DNA from: Henricia sp. BOLD:AAB3569
Lineage: Eukaryota; Echinodermata; Asteroidea; Spinulosida; Echinasteridae
Length of the DNA: 64,000 bases
NCBI GenBank assembly: GCA_037783545.1
Contig: JBBELK010000401.1
Location: 119,981 to 183,980, forward strand
Direction of reading: 5' to 3'
This document shows, one piece after another, positions 1-10,865 of this stretch (the stretch's first letter is position 1; every line of letters begins with the position of its first letter). A program made the position numbers and the translations under genes. The notes beneath the pieces are model-generated. The model did no database searches. It worked only from the letters and a program-made list of their open reading frames with translations, and had not been told where the DNA came from.

Positions 1-273
1 TGTCATGCAAAATTGACAGATTTTCGCTGGGAAAAGACGGAGAAATTTCAGAGTTTAGGGAAAACGGAGCTCGGCTGCGTGGTTATTCCCCTAACCGTGG
101 CTGTTGGGACACCCCGCGCCGCGCTGGTGTACATTTGTACGGCCGTTGACTCACCCCAGATTGTGACGGGAATTAGGTCAAAGTGTGTCCCAAATGCCGG
201 CAAATTTGGAAATCAAGGAATTTTCCAACCAACTTTAAATTTTGCATGCTCCAAACTGTATATATTCCGCACT
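1..273 (+). repeat. Reference satellite monomer (273-bp class)
   Basis: This copy is used to number monomer positions. Inverted repeat 1 has arms aattttgcatg (238-248) and catgcaaaatt (277-287, crossing into the next monomer) around a 28-nt loop (249-276). Inverted repeat 2 has arms ttggaaa (206-212) and tttccaa (222-228) with a 9-nt loop. An AT run gtatatatt lies in the loop of repeat 1. The LINE of domain B inserted between positions 268 and 269 of this numbering. This copy has ccccgcgccgcg near 112-121 where most copies have ccctgcgccgcg, and aaaagacgg where most have aaatgacgg. Confidence 0.9.
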
Positions 274-287
274 TGTCATGCAAAATT
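238..287. repeat. 11-bp perfect inverted repeat in each monomer
   Basis: The arms aattttgcatg and catgcaaaatt are exact reverse complements separated by 28 nt that contain gtatatatt. The loop is the insertion site of the domain B LINE. A common variant (aattgtgcatg, for example near 1622 and 1901) mispairs one base of the stem. Whether the structure forms in DNA or RNA is inference. Confidence 0.8.
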
Positions 288-388
288 GACAGATTTTCGC
301 TGGGAAATGACGGAGAAATTTCAGAGTTTAGGGAAAAAGGAGCTCGGCTGCGTGGTTATTCCCCTAACCGTGGCTGTTGCGACACCCT

Positions 389-398
389 GCGCATGCGC
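389..398. repeat. 10-bp palindrome gcgcatgcgc of the 279-bp monomer class
   Basis: The sequence equals its own reverse complement. It is created by the 6-bp difference between the 279- and 273-bp monomers. The 274-bp class can be derived from the 279-bp class by deleting 5 bp (ccgcg), and the 273-bp class by deleting 6 bp (atgcgc). Both changes lie between short gcgc/cgcg direct repeats, consistent with replication slippage. The palindrome is present in every 279-bp monomer; this is the first one. Confidence 0.85.
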
Positions 399-689
399 CG
401 CGCTGGTGTACATTTGTACGGCCGTTGACTCACCCCAGATTGTGACGGGAATTAGGTCAAAGTGTGTCCCAAATGCCGGCAAATTTGGAAATCAAGGAAT
501 TTTCCAACCAACTTCAAATTTTGCATGCTCCAAATTGTATATATTCCGCACTTGTCATGCAAAATTGACAGATTTTCGCTGGGAAATGAAGGAGAAATTT
601 CAGAGTTTAGGGAAAACGGAGCTCGGCTGCGTGGTTATTCCCCTAACCGTGGCTGTTGGGACACCCTGCGCCGCGCTGGTGTACATTTG

Positions 690-3600
690 TACGGCCGTTG
701 ACTCACCCCAGATTGTGACGGGAATTAGGTCAAAGTGTGTCCCAAATGCCGGCAAATTTGGAAATCAAGGAATTTTCCAACCAACTTCAAATTTTGCATG
801 CTCCAAACTGTATATATTCCGCACTTGTCATGCAAAATTGACAGATTTTCGCTGGGAAATGACGGAGAAATTTCAGAGTTTAGGGAAAACGGAGCTCGGC
901 TGCGTGGTTATTCCCCTAACTGTGGCTGTTGGGACACCCTGCGCCGCGCTGGTGTACATTTGTACGGCCGTTGACTCACCCCAGATTGTGACGGGAATTA
1001 GGTCAAAGTGTGTCCCAAATGCCGGCAAATTTGGAAATCAAGGAATTTTCCAACCAACTTTAAATTTTGCATGCTCCAAACTGTATATATTCCGCACTTG
1101 TCATGCAAAATTAACAGATTTTCGCTGGGAAATGACGGAGAAATTTCAGAGTTTAGGGAAAACGGAGCTCGGCTGCGTGGTTATTCCCCTAACCGTGGCT
1201 GTTGGCGACACCCTGCGCATGCGCCGCGCTGGTGTACATTTGTACGGCCGTTGACTCACCCCAGATTGTGACGGGAATTAGGTCAAAGTGTGTCCCCAAA
1301 TGCCGGCAAATTTGGAAATCAAGGAATTTTCCAACCAACTTCAAATTTTGCATGCTCCAAACTGTATATATTCCGCACTTGTCATGCAAAATTGACAGAT
1401 TTTCGCTGGGAAATGACGGAGAAATTTCAGAGTTTAGGGAAAACGGAGCTCGGCTGCGTGGTTATTCCCTAACCGTGGCTGTTGGATACCCTGCGCATGC
1501 GCCGCGCTGGTGTACATTTGTACGGCCGTTGACTCACCCCAGATTGTGACGGGAATTAGGTCAAAGTGTGTCCCAAATGCCGGCAAATTTGGAAATCAAG
1601 GAATTTTCCAACCAACTTCAAATTGTGCATGCTCCAAACTGTATATATTCCGCACTTGTCATGCAAAATTGACAGATTTTCGCTGGGAAATGACGGAGAA
1701 ATTTCAGAGTTTAGGGAAAACGGAGCTCGGCTGCATGGTTATTCCCCTAACCGTGGCTGTTGGGATACCCTGCGCATGCGCCGCGCTGGTGTACATTTGT
1801 ACGGCCGTTGACTCACCCCAGATTGTGACGGGAATTAGGTCAAAGTGTGTCCCAAATGCCGGCAAATTTGGAAATCAAGGAATTTTCCAACCAACTTCAA
1901 ATTGTGCATGCTCCAAACTGTATATATTCCGCACTTGTCATGCAAAATTGACAGATTTTCGCTGGGAAATGACGGAGAAATTTCAGAGTTTAGGGAAAAC
2001 GGAGCTCGGCTGCGTGGTTATTCCCCTAACCGTGGCTGTTGGGACACCCTGCGCCGCGCTGGTGTACATTTGTACGGCCGTTGACTCACCCCAGATTGTG
2101 ACGGGAATTAGGTCAAAGTGTGTCCCAAATGCCGGCAAATTTGGAAATCAAGGAATTTTCCAACCAACTTCAAATTTTGCATGCTCCAAACTGTATATAT
2201 TCCGCACTTGTCATGCAAAATTAACAGATTTTCGCTGGGAAATGACGGAGAAATTTCAGAGTTTAGGGAAAACGGAGCTCGGCTGCGTGGTTATTCCCCT
2301 AACCGTGGCTGTTGCGACACCCTGCGCATGCGCCGCGCTGGTGTACATTTGTACGGCCGTTGACTCACCCCAGATTGTGACGGGAATTAGGTCAAAGTGT
2401 GTCCCAAATGCCGGCAAATTTGGAAATCAAGGAATTTTCCAACCAACTTCAAATTTTGCATGCTCCAAACTGTATATATTCCGCACTTGTCATGCAAAAT
2501 TGACAGATTTTCGCTGGGAAATGACGGAGAAATTTCAGAGTTTAGGGAAAACGGAGCTCGGCTGCGTGGTTATTCCCCTAACCGTGGCTGTTGGGATACC
2601 CTGCGCATGCGCCGCGCTGGTGTACATTTGTACGGCCGTTGACTCACCCCAGATTGTGACGGGAATTAGGTCAAAGTGTGTCCCAAATGCCGGCAAATTT
2701 GGAAATCAAGGAATTTTCCAACCAACTTCAAATTTTGCATGCTCCAAACTGTATATATTCCGCACTTGTCATGCAAAATTGACAGATTTTCGCTGGGAAA
2801 TGACGGAGAAATTTCAGAGTTTAGGGAAAACGGAGCTCGGCTGCGTGGTTATTCCCCTAACTGTGGCTGTTGGGACACCCTGCGCCGCGCTGGTGTACAT
2901 TTGTACGGCCGTTGACTCACCCCAGATTGTGACGGGAATTAGGTCAAAGTGTGTCCCAAATGCCGGCAAATTTGGAAATCAAGGAATTTTCCAACCAACT
3001 TTAAATTTTGCATGCTCCAAACTGTATATATTCCGCACTTGTCATGCAAAATTAACAGATTTTCGCTGGGAAATGACGGAGAAATTTCAGAGTTTAGGGA
3101 AAACGGAGCTCGGCTGCGTGGTTATTCCCCTAACCGTGGCTGTTGCGACACCCTGCGCATGCGCCGCGCTGGTGTACATTTGTACGGCCGTTGACTCACC
3201 CCAGATTGTGACGGGAATTAGGTCAAAGTGTGTCCCAAATGCCGGCAAATTTGGAAATCAAGGAATTTTCCAACCAACTTCAAATTTTGCATGCTCCAAA
3301 CTGTATATATTCCGCACTTGTCATGCAAAATTGACAGATTTTCGCTGGGAAATGACGGAGAAATTTCAGAGTTTAGGGAAAACGGAGCTCGGCTGCGTGG
3401 TTATTCCCCTAACCGTGGCTGTTGGGATACCCTGCGCATGCGCCGCGCTGGTGTACATTTGTACGGCCGTTGACTCACCCCAGATTGTGACGGGAATTAG
3501 GTCAAAGTGTGTCCCAAATGCCGGCAAATTTGGAAATCAAGGAATTTTCCAACCAACTTCAAATTGTGCATGCTCCAAACTGTATATATTCCGCACTTGT

Positions 3601-4120
3601 CATGCAAAATTGACAGATTTTCGCTGGGAAATGACGGAGAAATTTCAGAGTTTAGGGAAAACGGAGCTCGGCTGCATGGTTATTCCCCTAACCGTGGCTG
3701 TTGGGATACCCTGCGCATGCGCCGCGCTGGTGTACATTTGTACGGCCGTTGACTCACCCCAGATTGTGACGGGAATTAGGTCAAAGTGTGTCCCAAATGC
3801 CGGCAAATTTGGAAATCAAGGAATTTTCCAACCAACTTCAAATTGTGCATGCTCCAAACTGTATATATTCCGCACTTGTCATGCAAAATTGACAGATTTT
3901 CGCTGGGAAATGACGGAGAAATTTCAGAGTTTAGGGAAAACGGAGCTCGGCTGCGTGGTTATTCCCCTAACCGTGGCTGTTGGGACACCCTGCGCCGCGC
4001 TGGTGTACATTTGTACGGCCGTTGACTCACCCCAGATTGTGACGGGAATTAGGTCAAAGTGTGTCCCAAATGCCGGCAAATTTGGAAATCAAGGAATTTT
4101 CCAACCAACTTCAAATTTTG
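690..4120 (+). repeat. Segmental duplication inside the array, offset 1941 bp
   Basis: Monomers from about 690 to 2180 share private variants, in the same order, with about 2631 to 4120. Examples are ctaactgtggc (917 and 2858), aaattaacag (1108 and 3049), and gctgcatgg with aattgtgcatg (1566-1811 and 3507-3752). The 1941-bp offset is seven monomers, five of them 279 bp. The first copy has four single-base indels between about 1204 and 1485 that the second lacks. Boundaries are approximate. Confidence 0.75.
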
Positions 4121-5397
4121 CATGCTCCAAACTGTATATATTCCGCACTTGTCATGCAAAATTGACAGATTTTCGCTGGGAAATGACGGAGAAATTTCAG
4201 AGTTTAGGGAAAACGGAGCTCGGCTGCGTGGTTATTCCCCTTACCGTGGCTGTTGGGACACCCTGCGCCGCGCTGGTGTACATTTGTACGGCCGTTGACT
4301 CACCCCAGATTGTGACGGGAATTAGGTCAAAGTGTGTCCCAAATGCCGGCAAATTTGGAAATCAAGGAATTTTCCAACCAACTTCACATTTGGCATGCTC
4401 CAAACTGTATATATTCTGCACTTGTCATGCAAAATTGACAGATTTTCGCTGGGAAATGACGGAGAAATTTCAGAGTTTAGGGAAAACGGAGCTCGGCTGC
4501 ATGGTTATTCCCCTAACCGTGGCTGTTGGGACACCCTGCGCCGCGCTGGTGTACATTTGTACGGCCGTTGACTCACCCCAGATTGTGACGGGAATTAGGT
4601 CAAAGTGTGTCCCAAATGCCGGCAAATTTGGAAATCAAGGAATTTTCCAACCAACTTCAAATGTTGCATGCTCCAAACTGTATATATTCCGCACTTGTCA
4701 TGCAAAATTGACAGATTTTCGCTGGGAAATGACGGAGAAATTTCAGAGTTTAGGGAAAACGGAGCTCGGCTGCGTGGTTATTCCCCTAACCGTGGCTGTT
4801 GGGACACCCTGCGCATGCGCCGCGCTGGTGTACATTTGTACGGCCGTTGACTCACCCCAGATTGTGACGGGAATTAGGTCAAAGTGTGTCCCAAATGCCG
4901 GCAAATTTGGAAATCAAGGAATTTTCCAACCAACTTCAAATTTTGCATGCTCCAAACTGTATATACTCCGCACTTGTCATGCAAAATTGACAGATTTTTG
5001 CTGGGAAATGACGGAGAAATTTCAGAGTTTAGGGAAAACGGAGCTCGGCTGCGTGGTTATTCCCCTAACCGTGGCTGTTGGGACACCCTGCGCCGCGCTG
5101 GTGTACATTTGTACGGCCGTTGACTCATCCCAGATTGTGACGGGAATTAGGTCAAAGTGTGTCCCAAAATGCCGGCAAATTTGGAAATCAAGGAATTTTC
5201 CAACCAACTTCAAATTTTGCATGCTCCAAACTGTATATATTCCGCACTTGTCATGCAAAATTGACAGATTTTCGCTGGGAAATGACGGAGAAATTTCAGA
5301 GTTTAGGGAAAACGGAGCTCGGCTGCGTGGTTATTCCCCTTACCGTGGCTGTTGGGACACCCTGCGCCGCGCTGGTGTACATTTGTACGGCCGTTGA
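1510..5397 (+). other. Long satellite open frame, 1295 codons, probably non-coding
   Basis: The stop-free forward frame of the monomer repeats 91- or 93-residue blocks with about six Cys and one hydrophobic stretch (a G-C-V-V-I-P-L-T-V-A-V core). The frame moves into the second satellite frame at the extra a near 5166 and then ends. No start context, intron pattern or domain supports a gene. Confidence 0.7.
4332..4571 (+). repeat. Monomer resembling the LINE target but without insertion
   Basis: This monomer carries cttcacatttggcatgc, a variant otherwise found only in monomers that host the LINE in domain B (for example 30501-30516 and 32045-32060). At the insertion position it reads tatattctgcac with no insert. 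It may be a relative of the pre-insertion monomer. It differs from the host type in having gccggc rather than gcccgc. Confidence 0.6.
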
Positions 5398-5548
5398 CTC
5401 ACCCCAGATTGTGACGGGAATTAGGTCAAAGTGTGTCCCAAATGCCGGCAAATTTGGAAATCAAGGAATTTTCCAACCAACTTCAAATTTTGCATGCTCC
5501 AAACTGTATATATTCCGCACTTGTCATGCAAAATTGACAGATTTTCGC

Positions 5549-5616
5549 CTTTAAATTTTGCATGCTCCAAACTGTATATATTCCGCACTTGTCATGCAAA
5601 ATTGACAGATTTTCGC
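5549..5616 (+). repeat. 68-bp partial monomer, copy 1
   Basis: Right after gattttcgc the array jumps back to ctttaaattttgc and repeats 68 bp of the same monomer, giving a 347-bp unit. The junction ends the long forward frame at 5554. About 380 bp upstream the same unit carries an extra a (cccaaaatgcc at 5163-5172). Confidence 0.9.
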
Positions 5617-6994
5617 TGGGAAATGACGGAGAAATTTCAGAGTTTAGGGAAAACTGAGCTCGGCTGCGTGGTTATTCCCCTAACCGTGGCTGTTGGGACA
5701 CCCTGCGCATGCGCCGCGCTGGTGTACATTTGTACGGCCGTTGACTCACCCCAGATTGTGATGGGAATTAGGTCAAAGTGTTTCCCAAATGGCGGCAAAT
5801 TTGGAAATCAAGGAATTTTCCAACCAACTTCAAATTTTGCATGCTCCAAACTGTATATATTCCGCACTTGTCATGCAAAATTGACAGATTTTCGCTGGGA
5901 AATGACGGAGAAATTTCAGAGTTTAGGGAAAACGGAGCTCGGCTGCGTGGTTATTCCCCTAACCGTGGCTGTTGAGACACCCTGCGCATGCGCCGCGCTG
6001 GTGTACATTTGTACGGCCGTTGACTCACCCCAGATTGTGACGGGAATTAGGTCAAAGTGTGTCCCAAATGCCGGCAAATTGGGAAATCAAGGAATTTTCC
6101 AACCAACTTCAAATTTTGCATGCTCCAAACTGTATATATTCCGCACTTGTCATGCAAAATTGATAGATTTTCGCTGGGAAATGACGGAGATATTTCAGAG
6201 TTTAGGGAAAACGGAGCTCGGCTGCGTGGTTATTCCCCTAACCGTGGCTGTTGGGACACCCTGCGCCGCGCTGGTGTACATTTGTACGGCCGTTGACTCA
6301 CTCCAGATTGTGACGGGAATTAGGTCAAAGTGTGTCCCAAATGCCGGCAAATTTGAAAATCAAGGAATTTTCCAACCAACTTCAAATTTTGCATGCTCCA
6401 AACTGTATATACTCCGCACTTGTCATGCAAAATTGACAGATTTTTGCTGGGGAATGACGGAGAAATTTCAGAGTTTAGGGAAAACGGAGCTCGGCTGCGT
6501 GGTTATTCCCCTAACCGTGGCTGTTGGGACACCCTGCGCCGCGCTGGTGTACATTTGTACGGCCGTTGACTCATCCCAGATTGTGACGGGAATTAGGTCA
6601 AAGTGTGTCCCAAAATGCCGGCAAATTTGGAAATCAAGGAATTTTCCAACCAACTTCAAATTTTGCATGCTCCAAACTGTATATATTCCGCACTTGTCAT
6701 GCAAAATTGACAGATTTTCGCTGGGAAATGACGGAGAAATTTCAGAGTTTAGGGAAAACGGAGCTCGGCTGCGTGGTTATTCCCCTTACCGTGGCTGTTG
6801 GGACACCCTGCGCCGCGCTGGTGTACATTTGTACGGCCGTTGACTCACCCCAGATTGTGACGGGAATTAGGTCAAAGTGTGTCCCAAATGCCGGCAAATT
6901 TGGAAATCAAGGAATTTTCCAACCAACTTCAAATTTTGCATGCTCCAAACTGTATATATTCCGCACTTGTCATGCAAAATTGACAGATTTTCGC

Positions 6995-7062
6995 CTTTAA
7001 ATTTTGCATGCTCCAAACTGTATATATTCCGCACTTGTCATGCAAAATTGACAGATTTTTGC
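6995..7062 (+). repeat. 68-bp partial monomer, copy 2
   Basis: Same junction as copy 1, 1446 bp downstream. It is followed by tttttgctggg instead of tttttcgctggg-type sequence, a private base change. The extra a is present upstream near 6612-6615. Confidence 0.9.
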
Positions 7063-8167
7063 TGGGAAATGACGGAGAAATTTCAGAGTTTAGGGAAAAC
7101 GGAGCTCGGCTGCGTGGTTATTCCCCTAACCGTGGCTGTTGGGACACCCTGCGCATGCGCCGCGCTGGTGTACATTTGTACGGCCGTTGACTCACCCCAG
7201 ATTGTGACGGGAATTAGGTCAAAGTGTGTCCCAAATGGCGGCAAATTTGGAAATCAAGGAATTTTCCAACCAACTTCAAAATTTGCATGCTCCAAACTGT
7301 ATATATTCCGCACTTGTCATGCAAAATTGACAGATTTTCGCTGGGAAATGACGGAGAAATTTCAGAGTTTAGGGAAAACGGAGCTCGGCTGCGTGGTTAT
7401 TCCCCTAACCGTGGCTGTTGAGACACCCTGCGCATGCGCCGCGCTGGTGTACATTTGTACGGCCGTTCACTCACCCCAGATTGTGACGGGAATTAGGTCA
7501 AAGTGTGTCCCAAATGCCGGCAAATTTGGAAATCAAGGAATTTTCCAACCAACTTCAAATTTTGCATGCTCCAAACTGTATATATTCCGCACTTGTCATG
7601 CAAAATTGACAGATTTTCGCTGGGAAATGACGGAGAAATTTCAGAGTTTAGGGAAAACGGAGCTCGGCTGCGTGGTTATTCCCCTAACCGTGGCTGTTGG
7701 GACACCCTGCGCCGCGCTGGTGTACATTTGTACGGCCGTTGACTCATCCCAGATTGTGACGGGAATTAGGTCAAAGTGTGTTCCAAAATGCCGGCAAATT
7801 TGGAAATCAAGGAATTTTCCAACCAACTTCAAATTTTGCATGCTCCAAACTGTATATATTCCGCACTTGTCATGCAAAATTGACAGATTTTCGCTGGGAA
7901 ATGACGGAGAAATTTCAGAGTTTAGGGAAAACGGAGCTCGGCTGCGTGGTTATTCCCCTTACCGTGGCTGTTGGGACACCCTGCGCCGCGCTGGTGTACA
8001 TTTGTACGGCCGTTGACTCACCCCAGATTGTGACGGGAATTAGGTCAAAGTGTGTCCCAAATGCCGGCAAATTTGGAAATCAAGGAATTTTCCAACCAAC
8101 TTCAAATTTTGCATGCTCCAAACTGTATATATTCCGCACTTGTCATGCAAAATTGACAGATTTTCGC

Positions 8168-8235
8168 CTTTAAATTTTGCATGCTCCAAACTGTATATAT
8201 TCCGCACTTGTCATGCAAAATTGACAGATTTTCGC
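8168..8235 (+). repeat. 68-bp partial monomer, copy 3
   Basis: Same junction, 1173 bp after copy 2. The upstream extra-a monomer here reads gttccaaaatg (near 7780), a subtype shared with copies 4, 7, 8 and 10. It is followed by a monomer with aaatgtcag. Confidence 0.9.
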
Positions 8236-9898
8236 TGGGAAATGACGGAGAAATGTCAGAGTTTAGGGAAAACGGAGCTCGGCTGCGTGGTTATTCCCCT
8301 AACCGTGGCTGTTGGGACACCCTGCGCATGCGCCGCGCTGGTGTACATTTGTACGGCCGTTGACTCACCCCAGATTGTGACGGGAATTAGGTCAAAGTGT
8401 GTCCCAAATGGCGGCAAATTTGGAAATCAAGGAATTTTCCAACCAACTTCAAATTTTGCATGCTCCAAACTGTATATATTCCGCACTTGTCATGCAAAAT
8501 TGACAGATTTTCGCTGGGAAATGACGGAGAAATGTCAGAGTTTAGGGAAAACGGAGCTCGGCTGCGTGGTTATTCCCCTAACCGTGGCTGTTGGGACACC
8601 CTGCGCATGCGCCGCGCTGGTGTACATTTGTACGGCCGTTGACTCTCTCCAGATTGTGACGGGAATTAGGTCAAAGTGTGTCCCAAATGCCGGCAAATTT
8701 GGAAATCAAGGAATTTTCCAACCAACTTCAAATTTTGCATGCTCCAAACTGTATATATTCCGCACTTGTCATGCAAAATTAACAGATTTTCGCTGGGAAA
8801 TGACGGAGAAATTTCAGAGTTTAGGGAAAACGGAGCTCGGCTGCGTGGTTATTCCCCTAACCGTGGCTGTTGGGACACCCTGCGCATGCGCCGCGCTGGT
8901 GTACATTTGTACGGCCGTTGACTCACCCCAGATTGTGACGGGAATTAGGTCAAAGTGTGTCCCAAATGGCGGCAAATTTGGAAATCAAGGAATTTTCCAA
9001 CCAACTTCAAATTTTGCATGCTCCAAACTGTATATATTCCGCACTTGTCATGCAAAATTGACAGATTTTCGCTGGGAAATGACGGAGAAATTTCAGAGTT
9101 TAGGGAAAACGGAGCTCGGCTGCGTGGTTATTCCCCTAACCGTGGCTGTTGAGACACCCTGCGCATGCGCCGCGCTGGTGTACATTTGTACGGCCGTTCA
9201 CTCACCCCAGATTGTGACGGGAATTAGGTCAAAGTGTGTCCCAAATGCCGGCAAATTTGGAAATCAAGGAATTTTCCAACCAACTTCAAATTTTGCATGC
9301 TCCAAACTGTATATATTCCGCACTTGTCATGCAAAATTGACAGATTTTCGCTGGGAAATGACGGAGAAATTTCAGAGTTTAGGGAAAACGGAGCTCGGCT
9401 GCGTGGTTATTCCCCTAACCGTGGCTGTTGGGACACCCTGCGCCGCGCTGGTGTACATTTGTACGGCCGTTGACTCATCCCAGATTGTGACGGGAATTAG
9501 GTCAAAGTGTGTTCCAAAATGCCGGCAAATTTGGAAATCAAGGAATTTTCCAACCAACTTCAAATTTTGCATGCTCCAAACTGTATATATTCCGCACTTG
9601 TCATGCAAAATTGACAGATTTTCGCTGGGAAATGACGGAGAAATTTCAGAGTTTAGGGAAAACGGAGCTCGGCTGCGTGGTTATTCCCCTTACCGTGGCT
9701 GTTGGGACACCCTGCGCCGCGCTGGTGTACATTTGTACGGCCGTTGACTCACCCCAGATTGTGACGGGAATTAGGTCAAAGTGTGTCCCAAATGCCGGCA
9801 AATTTGGAAATCAAGGAATTTTCCAACCAACTTCAAATTTTGCATGCTCCAAACTGTATATATTCCGCACTTGTCATGCAAAATTGACAGATTTTCGC

Positions 9899-9966
9899 CT
9901 TTAAATTTTGCATGCTCCAAACTGTATATATTCCGCACTTGTCATGCAAAATTGACAGATTTTCGC
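9899..9966 (+). repeat. 68-bp partial monomer, copy 4
   Basis: Same junction, 1731 bp after copy 3. The extra a lies upstream near 9515. The downstream monomer carries cagattttgacgg. Confidence 0.9.
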
Positions 9967-10797
9967 TGGGAAATGACGGAGAAATGTCAGAGTTTAGGGA
10001 AAACGGAGCTCGGCTGCGTGGTTATTCCCCTAACCGTGGCTGTTGGGACACCCTGCGCATGCGCCGCGCTGGTGTACATTTGTACGGCCGTTGACTCACC
10101 CCAGATTTTGACGGGAATTAGGTCAAAGTGTGTCCCAAATGGCGGCAAATTTGGAAATCAAGGAATTTTCCAACCAACTTCAAATTTTGCATGCTCCAAA
10201 CTGTATATATTCCGCACTTGTCATGCAAAATTGACAGATTTTCGCTGGGAAATGACGGAGAAATTTCAGAGTTTAGGGAAAACGGAGCTCGGCTGCGTGG
10301 TTATTCCCCTAACCGTGGCTGTTGGGACACCCTGCGCATGCGCCGCGCTGGTGTACATTTGTACGGCCGTTGACTCTCTCCAGATTGTGACGGGAATTAG
10401 GTCAAAGTGTGTCCCAAATGCCGGCAAATTTGGAAATCAAGGAATTTTCCAACCAACTTCAAATTTTGCATGCTCCAAACTGTATATATTCCGCACTTGT
10501 CATGCAAAATTGACAGATTTTCGCTGGGAAATGACGGAGAAATTTCAGAGTTTAGGGAAAACGGAGCTCGGCTGCGTGGTTATTCCCCTTACCGTGGCTG
10601 TTGGGACACCCTGCGCCGCGCTGGTGTACATTTGTACGGCCGTTGACTCACTCCAGATTGTGACGGGAATTAGGTCAAAGTGTGTCCCAAATGCCGGCAA
10701 ATTTGGAAATCAAGGAATTTTCCAACCAACTTCAAATTTTGCATGCTCCAAACTGTATATATTCCGCACTTGTCATGCAAAATTGACAGATTTTCGC

Positions 10798-10865
10798 CTT
10801 TAAATTTTGCATGCTCCAAACTGTATATATTCCGCACTTGTCATGCAAAATTGACAGATTTTCGC
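10798..10865 (+). repeat. 68-bp partial monomer, copy 5
   Basis: Same junction, 899 bp after copy 4. The preceding monomer lacks the extra a, so this subtype (shared with copies 9 and 11) shows that the junction and the +1 change are separable. Confidence 0.9.

Noticed and set aside
18..46. CENP-B-box-like stretch tttcgctgggaaatgacgg in each monomer
   Set aside because: It resembles the ttcg...cgg ends of the box, but the spacing between the conserved blocks is longer than in the known motif, so it does not match. A centromeric role is not shown.
256..266. TATA-like gtatatatt as promoter in each monomer
   Set aside because: A short AT run without other promoter elements; it is also just the loop of the inverted repeat.
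5022..5258. Minus-strand frames of 66-78 codons, recurring at several places
   Set aside because: They are the reverse complement of the satellite and appear only where a local change removes a stop. No independent support.
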